A stretch of DNA of 64,000 nucleotides from Longimicrobiales bacterium (GCA_028279425.1 JANQNV010000134.1:17170-81169); one strand, 5' to 3'; positions 42,214-53,191 are shown, counted from the first letter of the stretch. Program-made: numbers and translations. Notes: a model not told the origin generated them from the letters alone.

Positions 42214-42345
42214 AGAAGGCTGTTGAAGAAGTAGGGAGGGTATGACGACGGGGTCTTCCGGCTCCAGGCAAGCCGGAGCCCCGCCGACGTAGCCGTAGCT
42301 ACTTCAAGGGAGCTCCAACGCGGCAAACTTCTTCAACAGCCTTCT
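42214..42345. mobile_element. MITE-like element with 19-bp perfect terminal inverted repeats
   Basis: AGAAGGCTGTTGAAGAAGT (42214-42232) is the exact reverse complement of 42327-42345, enclosing a 132-bp non-coding element. A second inverted repeat (TCCGGCT / AGCCGGA) lies inside. Short non-coding elements with long terminal inverted repeats are typical MITEs, and ends reading GGCTGTTGAA resemble those of several transposon families. I see no clear target-site duplication. It lies between ompH and lpxD, so a full-length transcript would carry a long hairpin there. Confidence 0.6.
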
Positions 42346-42370
42346 GGAGCCTCATTCGGCAAGCCGACGC

Positions 42371-42928
42371 CTACGCGCCGCCCCCGGGGGCTCCCGCCCC
42401 GGCCGCGCCAGGACCGGCCGCCGCCGCCTGAAGGCGCCGCAATACCTCGTCGTTGAGGTCGAGCGTGGGGTCTGCCGCGACGATCGAGCCGTCGGCCACA
42501 TCGAAGATCAGGCTGTAGCCGCCCTCGACGCGGATCTGCTCGATCACCTCCGAGACACGGTCCATGATCGGCTGCACGAGCTCGGCGCGCCGCGCCGACG
42601 CCTGTTCGTCGAGCGCACCCGCCATCTGCTGAAGCGCCTCGCGCCGCTGCAGAATCTCCTGCTCGCGCCGCTGTTTCGCCTCGGGAGAGAGGGTCAGCGC
42701 CTGGGCCTCGTACGCCGTGATCATCTGGTCGAGCGAGTCGGTGGCCGGCTGAATCTGCGCCCGCATGGCCGCGAGATCACGATCGAACTGCTGGGCCGCC
42801 TCACGGGCCCCCGGCGCCTGGTCCAGGATGGCCGCCGAGTTGATGTAGCCGAACTTCGCGCCCGACTGGCCGGCGGCCGGAAGAGCGGTCGCGCTAACGA
42901 GAGCGAGAAGGAAGGCGAAACGTCGCAT
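42371..42928 (-). CDS. OmpH/Skp-family periplasmic chaperone
   Basis: The product of about 185 residues has a signal peptide (MRRFAFLLALVSATALPAAGQ), the family start FGYINSAAILDQAPGAREA, a long coiled coil (about 35-120) and a C-terminal strand region (YSLIFDVADGSIVAADPTLDLNDEVLRRL). Skp holds unfolded outer-membrane proteins in the periplasm. It directly follows bamA, a widespread pairing. The ATG at 42928 has GGAG upstream; the frame is open to 42961. Confidence 0.9.
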   Translation of the reverse strand: MRRFAFLLALVSATALPAAGQSGAKFGYINSAAILDQAPGAREAAQQFDRDLAAMRAQIQPATDSLDQMITAYEAQALTLSPEAKQRREQEILQRREALQQMAGALDEQASARRAELVQPIMDRVSEVIEQIRVEGGYSLIFDVADGSIVAADPTLDLNDEVLRRLQAAAAGPGAAGAGAPGGGA

Positions 42929-42975
42929 GATGGAGAACTCCGTGTTGTTCCGGCGGTTCAACGGTCCGGCAGTGG

Positions 42976-45417
42976 TCAGAAGCCCGGGCCCATCCGGAAA
43001 TGTAGCTGCCAGCCCGGTATGGTCTTATCGAATCCATACGCATAGTCCAGACCAATGGGTCCAAACGGCGTAACCAACTGTACCCCGAAGCCGGCTCCAC
43101 GATACAGACGAGCGGGGTCGATATCGAGCGGATCGCTCCAGACGTTTCCGGCGTCCATGAAGGCCTGGATAGAGATGTTGTCGTTGAGCCGCATGGCCAG
43201 CTCGGCCGTGATGGTCAGGAACGAGTCCCCGAGACGGTTGATGTCGGAAATCCCACCCGACCGCTCGGGGAAGAAGCCGAACGGGGTGATCGACGTCTCG
43301 TCGTACCCACGCAGCTGCTGCCCGAACTGCACGCCTCCCATCCAGAAACGATCGAAGGGGAAGTTGCTCGGGTCGCCGAAGATCGCACCCGCATTCACGG
43401 AGGTCCCGAAGGCGAAGATGATCGGCCGCCCACCGTCCGGGCCGTCGCCGCCGACCTGTCCCACCGGCACCCACCAGGTGCCGTCCACCAGGTGGCGGGT
43501 GAAGTTACCATCCCCGCCGAGGAGGCCCCCGTTCAACTCGACATTCCAGCTCAGACGCGATCCCGAGAAGGGGAAGATCGGGTGGTTGAGGGTCGTGCGC
43601 GTGATCCCCAACTGGAACTGGCTCTGCGTGCCCGGCGGCAAGCCGAAGAGCGACTGGTCATTGCTCGACTGAGCCAGGTCGTAGGTGGTCCGCGCGATCG
43701 AGTAGCCGGCGAATAGCCGGGTGCGCGTCGCCCCCGGAATCGGGATCCCGAAGCGGAGCGAGCCACCCACCCGGCGACGCTGACCCGACTGAAACGAGAA
43801 GAAGCGGTCGCGTGCGTTGAAGAGCGAGATCGTGCCGTTCGTGCGCGTCTGGAACAGCTGGGGGTCGGTGTACGTCACCGTGAAGTTGTTGACGAACCGA
43901 CCGAAGTCCCAGCGCAAACTGCCCGACTTCGCCTGCCCGAAAAGGTTGGGCTGGTCGTACCCGATGAAGCCGGCGAGCCCGATGCCGCCGCCGACCGAGG
44001 TACCGAAGTTGATGGCCCCGGTCTGCTTCTCGACCACCTCGAAGGTGATGTCGACCTCACCCGTCTCCTGATTCGGATCCACATTCGGGAACGGGAGCGG
44101 GGCCTCGAAGAACCCCAGCGAACTGATCCCCTGATAGCTCTGAAGCAGCCGATCCTGGCTGTACACGTCGCCCGGGAGCACAACGATCTGATCGCGGATC
44201 ACCCGTTCGTAGGTGTAGTCGTTCCCCTGGATCGCGATGTTGCCGATGTAGGCGGGTTGCCCCTCCTGCACCTGGAGGGTCAGCGCCACCGTGGGATCTT
44301 CACCCTCGGCCGACGGCGGCCGCTTTTCGATGATGGGCTGCGTCCCGGCGAAGATGTAGCCGGCGTTGTAATAGAGTTGCTGGATACTCTGCTCCGCCGC
44401 CTCGAAGGCGAGCTGGTCGAACACCCGACCGAGCGTCTCCTCCTCTTCGAGCGCCGCGCCACCGAACCCGAGCGAACGCAGAAGCCCTCCGCGCTGCGGG
44501 AGGAAGAACCGCTCGAGGCGCTCGTCTTCGAAGTACTGGTTGCCCTCGATGCTGAGTGCCGCGATGCGGTACTGAGGCCCCTCGTCGAGTTCGAGTTCGA
44601 CCCTCGCCTTGCCGGAGGTCGGATCGATGATCAGGGTGTCGGAGAGGACCCGCATGTCGAGGTAGCCACGCGAGGCGTACAGCTGCGGAATGCGCGTGGC
44701 CCGGTCCAGCTCGAACGACTCTTCGTCGAACTCACCCGAGCGGAACCACCAGAATCCCTCCGGTCGGGTCCCCATGGCAGCGACGATGTCTTCGGTGGCG
44801 ATCGCGTTGTTTCCACGCACGACGACATCGGCGACCGTGACCCGGTTCCCCTCGGCGACCTCGAAGAGCAGGTCGACCACATTCTGCTCTTCGAGCCCCG
44901 GCACGGGCACCAACTGCTCCTCGATCGAGGCGAACGGAATGCCCTCTTCGGCGAGGGCGGCCCGTACGAGCGATTTCGCCCGCACCACCGCCTGATCGTC
45001 GTACGGGGCTCCCGCGCGCACGCCCGCCGAGTCGGTCACCAAGTCGGGGTCGGCGTTTTGGAGCCCCACGATGTCGACGTTGCGCACCATCGCCTGCTCG
45101 GACACCTCGATGCGCAGGATGCCGTGCCCCACCGGGCCGGCGTCTCGGGCGAAGATCAGCACGTCGGCGAAGGCGCCGCTCCCCCACATCGTGCGCTGGG
45201 CGTCCTGCACCTGCGACACTCGCACGGAGTCCCCTACCTGGAACGGCAGGAGACCCACGATATCGTCGCGGCTGATACGCCGGTTGCCCTCCACCTCGAT
45301 GGAGTCGACGACCAGCAGGAAGGCCTGTTGGCCCGAAGCCGGCACCGCCGCGAAGAGCGACACCACGACGGCCACCACGAGGCCCCACGGCCTCGACCAC
45401 CCCACATGTCCCACCAT
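42976..45417 (-). CDS. bamA: Outer-membrane protein assembly factor BamA
   Basis: The 813-residue Omp85 protein inserts beta-barrels into the outer membrane. A signal peptide (cleavage near ASGQ) is followed by five POTRA domains (about residues 32-420; VDSIEVEGNRRISRDDI starts the first) and a 16-strand barrel. The barrel holds the conserved LRGY loop motif (GQQLRGYDE) and ends with a C-terminal Phe (HFRMGPGF), the outer-membrane sorting signal. It starts only 8 bp after clpC. Confidence 0.95.
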   Translation of the reverse strand: MVGHVGWSRPWGLVVAVVVSLFAAVPASGQQAFLLVVDSIEVEGNRRISRDDIVGLLPFQVGDSVRVSQVQDAQRTMWGSGAFADVLIFARDAGPVGHGILRIEVSEQAMVRNVDIVGLQNADPDLVTDSAGVRAGAPYDDQAVVRAKSLVRAALAEEGIPFASIEEQLVPVPGLEEQNVVDLLFEVAEGNRVTVADVVVRGNNAIATEDIVAAMGTRPEGFWWFRSGEFDEESFELDRATRIPQLYASRGYLDMRVLSDTLIIDPTSGKARVELELDEGPQYRIAALSIEGNQYFEDERLERFFLPQRGGLLRSLGFGGAALEEEETLGRVFDQLAFEAAEQSIQQLYYNAGYIFAGTQPIIEKRPPSAEGEDPTVALTLQVQEGQPAYIGNIAIQGNDYTYERVIRDQIVVLPGDVYSQDRLLQSYQGISSLGFFEAPLPFPNVDPNQETGEVDITFEVVEKQTGAINFGTSVGGGIGLAGFIGYDQPNLFGQAKSGSLRWDFGRFVNNFTVTYTDPQLFQTRTNGTISLFNARDRFFSFQSGQRRRVGGSLRFGIPIPGATRTRLFAGYSIARTTYDLAQSSNDQSLFGLPPGTQSQFQLGITRTTLNHPIFPFSGSRLSWNVELNGGLLGGDGNFTRHLVDGTWWVPVGQVGGDGPDGGRPIIFAFGTSVNAGAIFGDPSNFPFDRFWMGGVQFGQQLRGYDETSITPFGFFPERSGGISDINRLGDSFLTITAELAMRLNDNISIQAFMDAGNVWSDPLDIDPARLYRGAGFGVQLVTPFGPIGLDYAYGFDKTIPGWQLHFRMGPGF

Positions 45418-45425
45418 TCGAGCGC

Positions 45426-47918
45426 TCAGGTCTGAGGCGAAGTCGAGCCCGTGCGAAGCTGCAGCGCCTCGCCGTCTTCGTCGATGTCGACCTCGATCTC
45501 GTCTCCGGCCGAGAATTCGGCCACGAGGATCTTCTCGGAGAGCGGGTCTTCCAGATATCGCTGAATCGCCCGCTTGAGCGGACGGGCACCGAACTTCTCG
45601 TCGTAGCCGTGATCGACCAGGAAGTCGACCGCGGCGTCGGTCAGGCGAAGCGTCATGGACTCCTCGCTCAGCCGCTCCTTCACGTCGGCGAGAAGAATGT
45701 GGACGATCTCGCCGATCTCGGACTTCGAAAGCGGATGGAAGACGATGGTGTCGTCCACCCGATTGAGGAACTCGGGGTTGAAGGCCCGCTCGATCTCGTC
45801 GCGGACCTTGTCCTTCATGATCTCGTAGCTGGTCTGCGGGTCGCTGGCCTGGAAGCCGACCCCGCCCCCCTTCGAGATGTCCCGCGCACCGAGGTTGGAC
45901 GTCATGATCAACACGGTGTTCTTGAAGTCGATCACCCGGCCGTAGTTGTCGGTGAGGTGCCCTTCGTCGAGCACCTGCAGCAGGATGTTGAAGACATCGG
46001 GGTGGGCCTTCTCGATCTCGTCGAGCAGGACCACGGAGTAGGGACGACGGCGCACCGCCTTGGTCAGCGCACCGGAGTCCTCGTAGCCGACGTATCCGGG
46101 AGGCGCGCCGATCAGACGCGACACGGAGAACTTTTCCATGTACTCGCTCATGTCGACGCGGATCAGGGCGTCGCGATCCGCGAACAGGAACTCCGCGAGG
46201 GCACGCGCGAGCTCGGTCTTACCGACACCCGTGGGGCCGGAGAAGATGAACGAACCGATCGGACGCTTGGGGTCCTTCAGTCCTGCGCGCGAGCGGCGAA
46301 TCGCCCGACTGATCGCATGGATCGCGTCGTCCTGACCGACCACCCGCTTGTGCAGCTCGTCTTCCATGGCGACGAGGCGCTCCGTCTCGGCCTGCGCGAT
46401 GCGCGTGACCGGGATGCCCGTCCAGCGGCCTACGATGAAGGCGACGTCTTCCGACGAGATCTCGGGGCGGTGGCGCTTGCGCTCCTCCTCCCACTCCTCC
46501 TGGCGGATCTTGATCCGCTGAAGAAGATCGCGCTCGTCGTCACGCAGCTCGGCGGCGCGCTCGAAGTCCTGGTCCTTGATGGCCTCTTCCTTCCGCTCGG
46601 CGATGCCCTGGAGCTCGTCCTTGAGCTCGCCCACCTCGGGCGGGGGCACCTGCGAAGCGATCCTTGCCCGGGCGCCGGCCTCGTCGATGACGTCGATGGC
46701 CTTGTCCGGGAGGAAGCGATCGGTGATGTAGCGCTCGGCGAGCTTGGCCGCCTGCTCGAGGGCCTCGTCGGGGATCACGATCCGGTGGTGGTCCTCGTAG
46801 TGCGGGCGAAGACCCTTGAGGATCTCGACCGTCTCGGGGATCGCCGGCGGATCCACGATGACCGGCTGGAAGCGACGCTCGAGGGCGCCGTCCTTCTCGA
46901 TGTACTTGCGGTACTCGTTGAGTGTCGACGCGCCGATGCACTGCAACTCGCCGCGCGCGAGGGCGGGCTTCAGCATGTTGGACGCGTCGATCGCACCCTC
47001 GGCCGCGCCGGCACCCACCAGCGTGTGCAACTCGTCGATGAAGAGGATCACCGTCTGGTTCTGCTGGATCTCGTTCATCACGGCCTTGAGCCGCTCTTCG
47101 AACTGTCCGCGATACTTCGTGCCTGCGATGACGGCGGCCATATCGAGGGCGAGCACCCGATGGGCCTCGAGCGCCTCGGTGACCTCCCCCTTGGAGATCA
47201 GCTGCGCGAGCCCTTCGACGATCGCGGTCTTGCCCACGCCCGGCTCTCCGATCAGCACCGGGTTGTTCTTCTTGCGTCGGCAGAGGATCTCGACGACCCG
47301 CTCGATCTCGGTCGCACGCCCGATCGTCGGGTCGAGCTTGCCCTGCCGCGCCAACTCCGTGAGGTCGCGGCAGAAGTGGTCGAGCGCCGGGGTCTTCGAC
47401 TTCTTGTCTCCCTTGCCACCCGAAACCGGAGTCGGACCCGACGACGAACCTCCGATCCCCGCGGGCTCGGAGGGCGACACATCGGAGCCGAGCACCTTGA
47501 GCGTCTCGGCGCGGGCCTCTTCGAGAGACACGTCGAGCGAATTCAGAACCTGCGCCGCGATCCCCTTCTCTTCGCGCAGGAGACCGAGCAGGAGGTGCTC
47601 GGTGCCCACGTAGGAGTGCGAGAAGTCACGCGCCTCGGCCATCGCGAACTCCAACACCTTCTTGGCCCGCGACGTGTAGGGCAGTTCTCCCAGAGCGATG
47701 GTCGCCTTCCCCTTGCGGACCGACTCCTCGACGCGCTCGTGGATCTGGTCGAGGTCGACGTTGAGGTTGGTCAGCACGGCGGCCGCCACCCCTTCGCCCT
47801 CGCGGATCAATCCGAGGAGGATGTGCTCGGTGCCCACGTAGTCGTGCTGAAGCCGAATGGCCTCTTCACGAGCCATCGCCAGGACCTTACGGACGCGGTC
47901 GGTAAAGTTGTAGTTCAT
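45426..47918 (-). CDS. clpC: ATP-dependent Clp protease ATPase subunit ClpC
   Basis: The 830-residue Hsp100 unfoldase feeds substrates to ClpP. It has two N-terminal Clp_N repeats, a first AAA+ module ([13 protein letters not shown]), a middle domain with a UVR motif ([22 protein letters not shown]) typical of ClpC, a second AAA+ module ([16 protein letters not shown]) and a C-terminal D2-small domain. It is encoded after mcsA and mcsB. In Firmicutes those proteins tag substrates for ClpCP with phosphoarginine. clpP is not in the window. Confidence 0.95.
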   Translation of the reverse strand: MNYNFTDRVRKVLAMAREEAIRLQHDYVGTEHILLGLIREGEGVAAAVLTNLNVDLDQIHERVEESVRKGKATIALGELPYTSRAKKVLEFAMAEARDFSHSYVGTEHLLLGLLREEKGIAAQVLNSLDVSLEEARAETLKVLGSDVSPSEPAGIGGSSSGPTPVSGGKGDKKSKTPALDHFCRDLTELARQGKLDPTIGRATEIERVVEILCRRKKNNPVLIGEPGVGKTAIVEGLAQLISKGEVTEALEAHRVLALDMAAVIAGTKYRGQFEERLKAVMNEIQQNQTVILFIDELHTLVGAGAAEGAIDASNMLKPALARGELQCIGASTLNEYRKYIEKDGALERRFQPVIVDPPAIPETVEILKGLRPHYEDHHRIVIPDEALEQAAKLAERYITDRFLPDKAIDVIDEAGARARIASQVPPPEVGELKDELQGIAERKEEAIKDQDFERAAELRDDERDLLQRIKIRQEEWEEERKRHRPEISSEDVAFIVGRWTGIPVTRIAQAETERLVAMEDELHKRVVGQDDAIHAISRAIRRSRAGLKDPKRPIGSFIFSGPTGVGKTELARALAEFLFADRDALIRVDMSEYMEKFSVSRLIGAPPGYVGYEDSGALTKAVRRRPYSVVLLDEIEKAHPDVFNILLQVLDEGHLTDNYGRVIDFKNTVLIMTSNLGARDISKGGGVGFQASDPQTSYEIMKDKVRDEIERAFNPEFLNRVDDTIVFHPLSKSEIGEIVHILLADVKERLSEESMTLRLTDAAVDFLVDHGYDEKFGARPLKRAIQRYLEDPLSEKILVAEFSAGDEIEVDIDEDGEALQLRTGSTSPQT

Positions 47919-47939
47919 CGCTCTGCTCGTACGTCCTGA

Positions 47940-49097
47940 TCACGCACGCCGCGTGGGACGCTCGTCGGGGGAATCGCGATCGTCCCGTTGGACATCTCCC
48001 TCGGAGCCCAGAATCCGCCGGACGAAAGCGGCGCGGTGGGCATCATCTTCCTCGGGGGTCAGGTCGCGACCCGCCGCATCTTCGAGGTGGGCGGGCTGCG
48101 TGAAGATCATCAATTTATTCAATGTGTATACTCGGAGCGCGGGGAGAAGTTTCAAGCTTACCCCGAGCCGAACACCGCTCAGAAGATTCATCAACTCTTC
48201 GAATGACAAGCTACGCGCATAGCGAAGCAACCCATAGGCGCGCCAGATCTTGTCTTCGGTCACCGCACCTGCGTCGCGCAGGAGAACCTGGCGCGCGTCG
48301 AGCTCGTGTTGGATCACCTTTCGCACCACACGCTCGAGATGATCGAGCAGGTCTTCTTCGCTCTTTCCGAGGGTGGTCTGGTTGGAAATCTGGAAGAAGT
48401 TGCCCACCACCTCCGACCCCTCGCCGTACAGCCCGCGGAAGGTCAGGCCCACCTGCCCCAGGGCGTGGAGCACCTTCGAGATCTCCTTCGTGAGCACCAG
48501 CCCCGGCAGGTGCACGAGCACCGAGGCTCTCAGGCCCGTGCCGGTATTGGTCGGGCAGCTCGTCAGGAAGCCGAACTCGTGGTGGAAGGCGTAGGGGAGC
48601 TCGCGCCCCAGATCCTCATCGAGGAGGTCGACCATCGACCACGCCTCGCGCACGCGCAGGCCCGACACGAGCGACTGGAGCCGCAGATGGTCTTCTTCGT
48701 TGACCATCACGTTGAGCGGGGCGCGGCCCGACACCACCACAGCCGTGCCTCGGGCGGGCTCCGCCGGCTTCGCGCCCTTCTTGCTCGACGACGCCGCGCG
48801 TTCGCCGATCAGTTCACTCGATGCCAGACGCCGCTCCAGGAGGATCCGGCGGCTGCGGGTATCGAGGTCGGGCATCTCCAGGATGGAGCCGCCGTCGAGC
48901 AAGTCGATGCGCTCGGCGTGCTGGCGCACCAACCGGAGGACGGCCTCCCGGTCGTTGATCCGGGCGCGGGGCCCGAAGGCGTGCCCCTGGACGTTGCGGG
49001 CGAGGCGGACCCGGGTCGACAGCACGATCTCGGCGTGATCGCCCGAGGCGTCGAGCCACCCGAGGCCCATATCAGGCACGTCGCCGAAGGCACTCAC
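47940..49097 (-). CDS. mcsB: Protein-arginine kinase McsB
   Basis: The 385-residue phosphagen-kinase-family enzyme phosphorylates arginines in proteins, marking them for ClpCP in Firmicutes. Family motifs are intact: STRVRLARN, the NEEDHLRL loop, CPTNTGTGLRASVLVHLP, and the catalytic loop QISNQTTLGKSEEDLL. It is about 25 residues longer than the Bacillus protein, with a Lys/Ala-rich insert near residue 105. The GTG start overlaps the mcsA stop (GTGA). Confidence 0.93.
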   Translation of the reverse strand: MSAFGDVPDMGLGWLDASGDHAEIVLSTRVRLARNVQGHAFGPRARINDREAVLRLVRQHAERIDLLDGGSILEMPDLDTRSRRILLERRLASSELIGERAASSSKKGAKPAEPARGTAVVVSGRAPLNVMVNEEDHLRLQSLVSGLRVREAWSMVDLLDEDLGRELPYAFHHEFGFLTSCPTNTGTGLRASVLVHLPGLVLTKEISKVLHALGQVGLTFRGLYGEGSEVVGNFFQISNQTTLGKSEEDLLDHLERVVRKVIQHELDARQVLLRDAGAVTEDKIWRAYGLLRYARSLSFEELMNLLSGVRLGVSLKLLPALRVYTLNKLMIFTQPAHLEDAAGRDLTPEEDDAHRAAFVRRILGSEGDVQRDDRDSPDERPTRRA

Positions 49098-49603
49098 GAG
49101 GCCGAGCTCACCTCGAGTGCGCGGATCTCGTCGCGGAGGGCGGCCGCCCGCTCGAAGTCCTCGGAGTCGACTGCGCGACGCAACTGACTGCGCAGCCCCT
49201 CCAAGCGGCGCTCCCGCTGTGACGCGGTGGGGTCCGGGGGCAGGTAGACCTTGCCGACGTGCTGGGTGCTGTTGTGAATCCGTCCCAGCAACCCGCGCAG
49301 GTGACCCTCGAACGACACGTAGCAGTGCGGGCATCCGAGGCGGCCGGCCGAGCGGAATCCGCGAAACGTGAGCCCGCAGAAGTCGCACTTCTCCTCGATC
49401 GGCGCCTCGGGCTTCGCGGAGGAGCCGGAGCCCCCCATCTGCGCCAGGAACTCCTGGAGCGGAAACGACGCCGCGGGTTGCTCCTGCGTTTCGAGGCCCT
49501 TCGCCGCAGCACACTGCTCGCAGAGATGGAGGATGGTCATCTTGTTGTTCTCGACCTGGGTCAGCTTGATGACCGCTTCCTCTCCGCAGTTCTCACACTT
49601 CAT
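49094..49603 (-). CDS. mcsA: McsA-like activator with zinc fingers and UVR motif
   Basis: The 169-residue protein has four CxxC pairs in two zinc-finger units (Cys3/6 with 28/31; Cys73/76 with 91/94) and a C-terminal UVR motif (about 135-165, SEDFERAAALRDEIRAL). In Firmicutes McsA activates McsB. The start ATG is preceded by GAGAGATCCG. There is no ctsR gene in the cluster, so the classical CtsR regulation is not evident here. Confidence 0.92.
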   Translation of the reverse strand: MKCENCGEEAVIKLTQVENNKMTILHLCEQCAAAKGLETQEQPAASFPLQEFLAQMGGSGSSAKPEAPIEEKCDFCGLTFRGFRSAGRLGCPHCYVSFEGHLRGLLGRIHNSTQHVGKVYLPPDPTASQRERRLEGLRSQLRRAVDSEDFERAAALRDEIRALEVSSAS

Positions 49604-49681
49604 CGGATCTCTCGTGTTCGGGCCCCGCCGTGGCGATGCGTACGCCGCACCTCCTCGACGGGGTCCCGCGTTCCCCTCGAC

Positions 49682-50386
49682 TCACGCCGGCTCCAGGAGG
49701 CCATCGACCAGTCGAAGCACGCGATCGGCTCGACCCGCCAACTCCAGGTTGTGGGTCACGAGCACCATGCTCAACCCCCGTCGCTCCCGAATGTCGAACA
49801 GAAGATCGTGGAGCGCCTGGCTGGTGTGATGATCGAGGTTGCCGGACGGCTCGTCGGCGAGCAAGACCAGAGGGTCGTTGGCGAGGGCTCGCGCCACCGC
49901 CACCCGCTGCTGCTCGCCGCCCGAGAGTTGGTTCGGCTTGTGATGGGCGCGGGCGGCGAGCCCCACGGCGTCGAGCAGGTCGCGGGCCTTGGCCTCCTCG
50001 ACGTCGGGGCGGCCTCCGGCGATCAGCCGCGGCATCAACACGTTTTCGAGGGCGGTGAATTCCTTGAGCAGGTGGTGGAACTGGAAGACGAATCCCACAT
50101 GCCGATTCCGCGCCGCCGCCAGTCCATCGGGATCGAGCCCGGCCACCGACGTGCCGCCGAGCCGGACGTCTCCCTCGGAGCTGTGGTCGAGGGCCCCTAT
50201 GATGTGCAGGAAGGTGCTCTTCCCCGCCCCGCTCGCCCCGATCACGGCGACGGCCTCGCCCGGCGCAACCTGCATGCTGATGCCCCGCAGCACGTGCAGC
50301 GATCCGCCAGCGGGCCCCGGGTAGCGCTTGTGCACGTCGACCGCCTCCAGCGGGAGCGCCGCGGCCGACTCCAGAGCATCAGTCAT
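49682..50386 (-). CDS. lolD: Lipoprotein-releasing ABC transporter ATPase LolD
   Basis: The 234-residue ABC ATPase has Walker [10 protein letters not shown], signature [15 protein letters not shown] and Walker [14 protein letters not shown]. With the permease encoded upstream it would extract lipoproteins from the inner membrane for transfer to the outer membrane. It overlaps the permease gene by 8 bp. Confidence 0.9.
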   Translation of the reverse strand: MTDALESAAALPLEAVDVHKRYPGPAGGSLHVLRGISMQVAPGEAVAVIGASGAGKSTFLHIIGALDHSSEGDVRLGGTSVAGLDPDGLAAARNRHVGFVFQFHHLLKEFTALENVLMPRLIAGGRPDVEEAKARDLLDAVGLAARAHHKPNQLSGGEQQRVAVARALANDPLVLLADEPSGNLDHHTSQALHDLLFDIRERRGLSMVLVTHNLELAGRADRVLRLVDGLLEPA

Positions 50387-51659
50387 GGCGGATCGCGTCG
50401 ACCGGCTGCAGTCGCGACGCCTGGATGGACGGGTAGATCGTGGCCGCGAACGCCACCACGATGCTCGCGCCCACGATCGTGAGCACGTCGAGCACGTTCA
50501 GCGACACGGGCAGACGATCCACGAAGTAGACCTCGGGAGGGATCTTGATGATCTCGTAGCGATGGAGGAGGAAACAGAGCACCAGACCGAGCGCCGTGCC
50601 GAGGAAGGTGCCGACGACACCGATCCACGCCCCCTGGAGCACGAACACCCGCAGGATCCCCCGATCCGTCATGCCCATCGACTTCAGAATCCCGATCTCG
50701 CGGGTTCGATCGGCGACCACCATTACGAGCGTCGATACGATGTTGAAGGCGGCGACGAGCACGATGAGGAAGAGGATCAGCCCCATCGCGAGCTTTTCGA
50801 GCTTGAGGGCGCTGAACAAGGCACCGTTGGTGGTGATCCAGCTCTGCACCGCGTAGCTGAAGCCGAGGCGGTCCTGGAGGTCGACCGAGGCGGCGGTCGC
50901 GTCGTCGGGGTCGTGCAGCTGGATCCCGATCCCCGAGACCGCATCCCGCCCCACGAGACCGAGCAGCTCCTGCGCGTCGGAGAGCCTCGTGTAGACGTTC
51001 TTCGTGTCGTAGTCGTACATGCCGGTGGTGAACGTACCGGTCACCTCGAAGCGCCGGATCGCGGGCGTGAACATGCTCATATTCGACGTCTGCATGTTCT
51101 CGTTGGCGATCACGGTGATCGTATCGCCACGGTAGAGCTGGAGGTTGGACGCCAACCCGCTCCCGAGCAGCATCGGGGGGAGCCCCGACTCGGGCCGCTC
51201 GAGGTCGTAGAACCCCGACAGGATCTGTTCTTCCAGTTCGGTGCCCCCGGCCAGCGTCGAGTCGACCGGCACGCCGTACAGATCGGCGGGGCGGGTGTAT
51301 TCTTCCCGAAGTAGGTTGACCGAGGTGAAGATGAAGGGAGATGCGCTCTTGACCTCGTCGGCGACGAGAGCGCTGTCGCGCACCGACCGCCAGTCGGTCA
51401 TGCGCAGGGCGGTGCCGATCTCGAATACGTTGATGTGCGCTGTCGACGACAGGATCTTCGAGCGCAGATCCTTCTGCATGCCCGTCATCACGCCGATGAC
51501 GACGATCAGCGCCGTGACGCCCACGGTCACACCGCCCAGCGCGATCCACGTGATGAACGACAGCAGGCGACCGCCGCGCCGCGCCGACAGGTAGCGCCGG
51601 GCGATGAACCAGTCGAGCGCGAGCCCGCCGCCCCTCCTCTCCTGCGGTTCGGTCGACAC
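50379..51659 (-). CDS. LolC/LolE-family lipoprotein-releasing permease
   Basis: The 426-residue permease has an N-terminal transmembrane helix (LLSFITWIALGGVTVGVTALIVVIGVMTG), a large periplasmic MacB-like domain (about 55-270) and three C-terminal helices forming the FtsX domain, ending with [13 protein letters not shown]. Only one permease gene is present, so a homodimer with LolD is likely, unlike the LolC-LolE pair of E. coli, unless a second gene lies elsewhere. Confidence 0.9.
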   Translation of the reverse strand: MSTEPQERRGGGLALDWFIARRYLSARRGGRLLSFITWIALGGVTVGVTALIVVIGVMTGMQKDLRSKILSSTAHINVFEIGTALRMTDWRSVRDSALVADEVKSASPFIFTSVNLLREEYTRPADLYGVPVDSTLAGGTELEEQILSGFYDLERPESGLPPMLLGSGLASNLQLYRGDTITVIANENMQTSNMSMFTPAIRRFEVTGTFTTGMYDYDTKNVYTRLSDAQELLGLVGRDAVSGIGIQLHDPDDATAASVDLQDRLGFSYAVQSWITTNGALFSALKLEKLAMGLILFLIVLVAAFNIVSTLVMVVADRTREIGILKSMGMTDRGILRVFVLQGAWIGVVGTFLGTALGLVLCFLLHRYEIIKIPPEVYFVDRLPVSLNVLDVLTIVGASIVVAFAATIYPSIQASRLQPVDAIRHD

Positions 51660-51662
51660 GGC

Positions 51663-53191
51663 CTACTCCTCCGCGCGGAGCACGGGAAACAGGATCACGT
51701 CTCGAATCGAGGGCTGATCGGTGAGCAGCATGACCAGCCGATCGACCCCCATCCCGAGCCCACCCGTCGGAGGCAGCCCGTACTCGAGCGCGCGGATGTA
51801 GTCTTCGTCGACCTGGTGGGCCTCGTCGTCGCCCTCGGCGCGGAGGGCGGCCTGCGCCTCGAAGCGTTCGCGCTGGTCGATGGGGTCGTTCAGCTCGCTG
51901 AAGGCGTTCGCCAACTCGCGCCCACAGACGTACAGCTCGAAGCGTTCGACGACCCCGGCGGTCTCGCGGTGCGGCTTCGCCAGGGGGCTCAGCTCGATCG
52001 GATGGTCCATCACGAAGGTGGGCTGGACGAGGCGATCCTCGACGAGCTCTCCGAAGAGCTTGTCGAGCAGTCGACCCCGACCTGAGCGATCGACGTCGCT
52101 CACCCCCAGGCGGCGGGCGCGCTCACGCAGTTCGTCGTCCGACAGACCCACCGGATCCGCGCCGAGCGCCTCACCGAGCGCCTCCATGAAGCGAATGCGG
52201 GCGAAGGGACCGGCAAACGACACCTCCTCGCCCTGAATTCGAATCGTTTCGCTCCCGCACGCGGTCTGCACCACATCTCCGAGCAATCGCTCGGTGAAGT
52301 CCATCAGGTCGTGGTAGTCCCAGTACGCCCGGTAGAATTCGAGCATCGTGAACTCGGGATTGTGCGACCGGTCCACGCCCTCGTTACGGAAGTCCTTCGC
52401 GATCTCGTACACGGCCTCGAAGCCACCCACGATGAGGCGCTTGAGATACAGTTCGTCGGCGATGCGCAGGAACATCTGCCGATCGAGAGCATTGTGGTGC
52501 GTCACGAACGGTCGGGCCGCTGCACCACCGTAGAGCGGCTGGAGCGCCGGCGTCTCGACCTCCAGGAAGCCCTCGTCGTCGAGGAAGCGACGCAGCTCCG
52601 TCACGATCCGGCTGCGCATCCGGAAGACGTCGCGCACCTCGGGGTTCACCGCGAGGTCGGCCGCGCGCAGCCGGTAGCGGGACTCCTGGTCGGAGAAGCC
52701 CGAGTGCACGACCCGCTCGCCCGTCTCGGGATCCACCTCGACCTTTCCGAAGGGCAGCGGGCGAAGCGACTTCGACAGCAGCTCCCACCCGTCGACCCGC
52801 ACCGTCACCTCGCCGGTGCGCGTGCGGAAGGTGGGACCGACGACCCCCACCCAGTCGCCCAGGTCGAGCACCTCGCGGGCGAAGTCGAACGCCTCGCCGC
52901 CGAGCACATTCTTCTTGAAGTAGAGCTGGAGGCGATCGGTACCGTCTTCGATGTGCGCGAATGCGCTCTTGCCGTGCCCACGCCAACCCACCACGCGCCC
53001 CGCGACGCGCACTACGCCACCGTGCCCCGTCTCGTCGAGCGCCTCCCCCGACTCGGCCGCTTCGAACTCCGCGCGCGCCTCGCCGCAGCCGTGGCTGCGA
53101 TCGAACGAATACCCGAAGGGCTCGACCCCCCGGGCGCGTACGGCGTCGAGCTTCTCGCGTCGTGCACGGAGGATCTGGTTCAACTCTTCAC

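Noticed and set aside
45609..47939. 776-codon plus-strand frame opposite clpC
   Set aside because: Antisense shadow of a fully conserved clpC; composition rich in Arg, Val and Asp without any domain.
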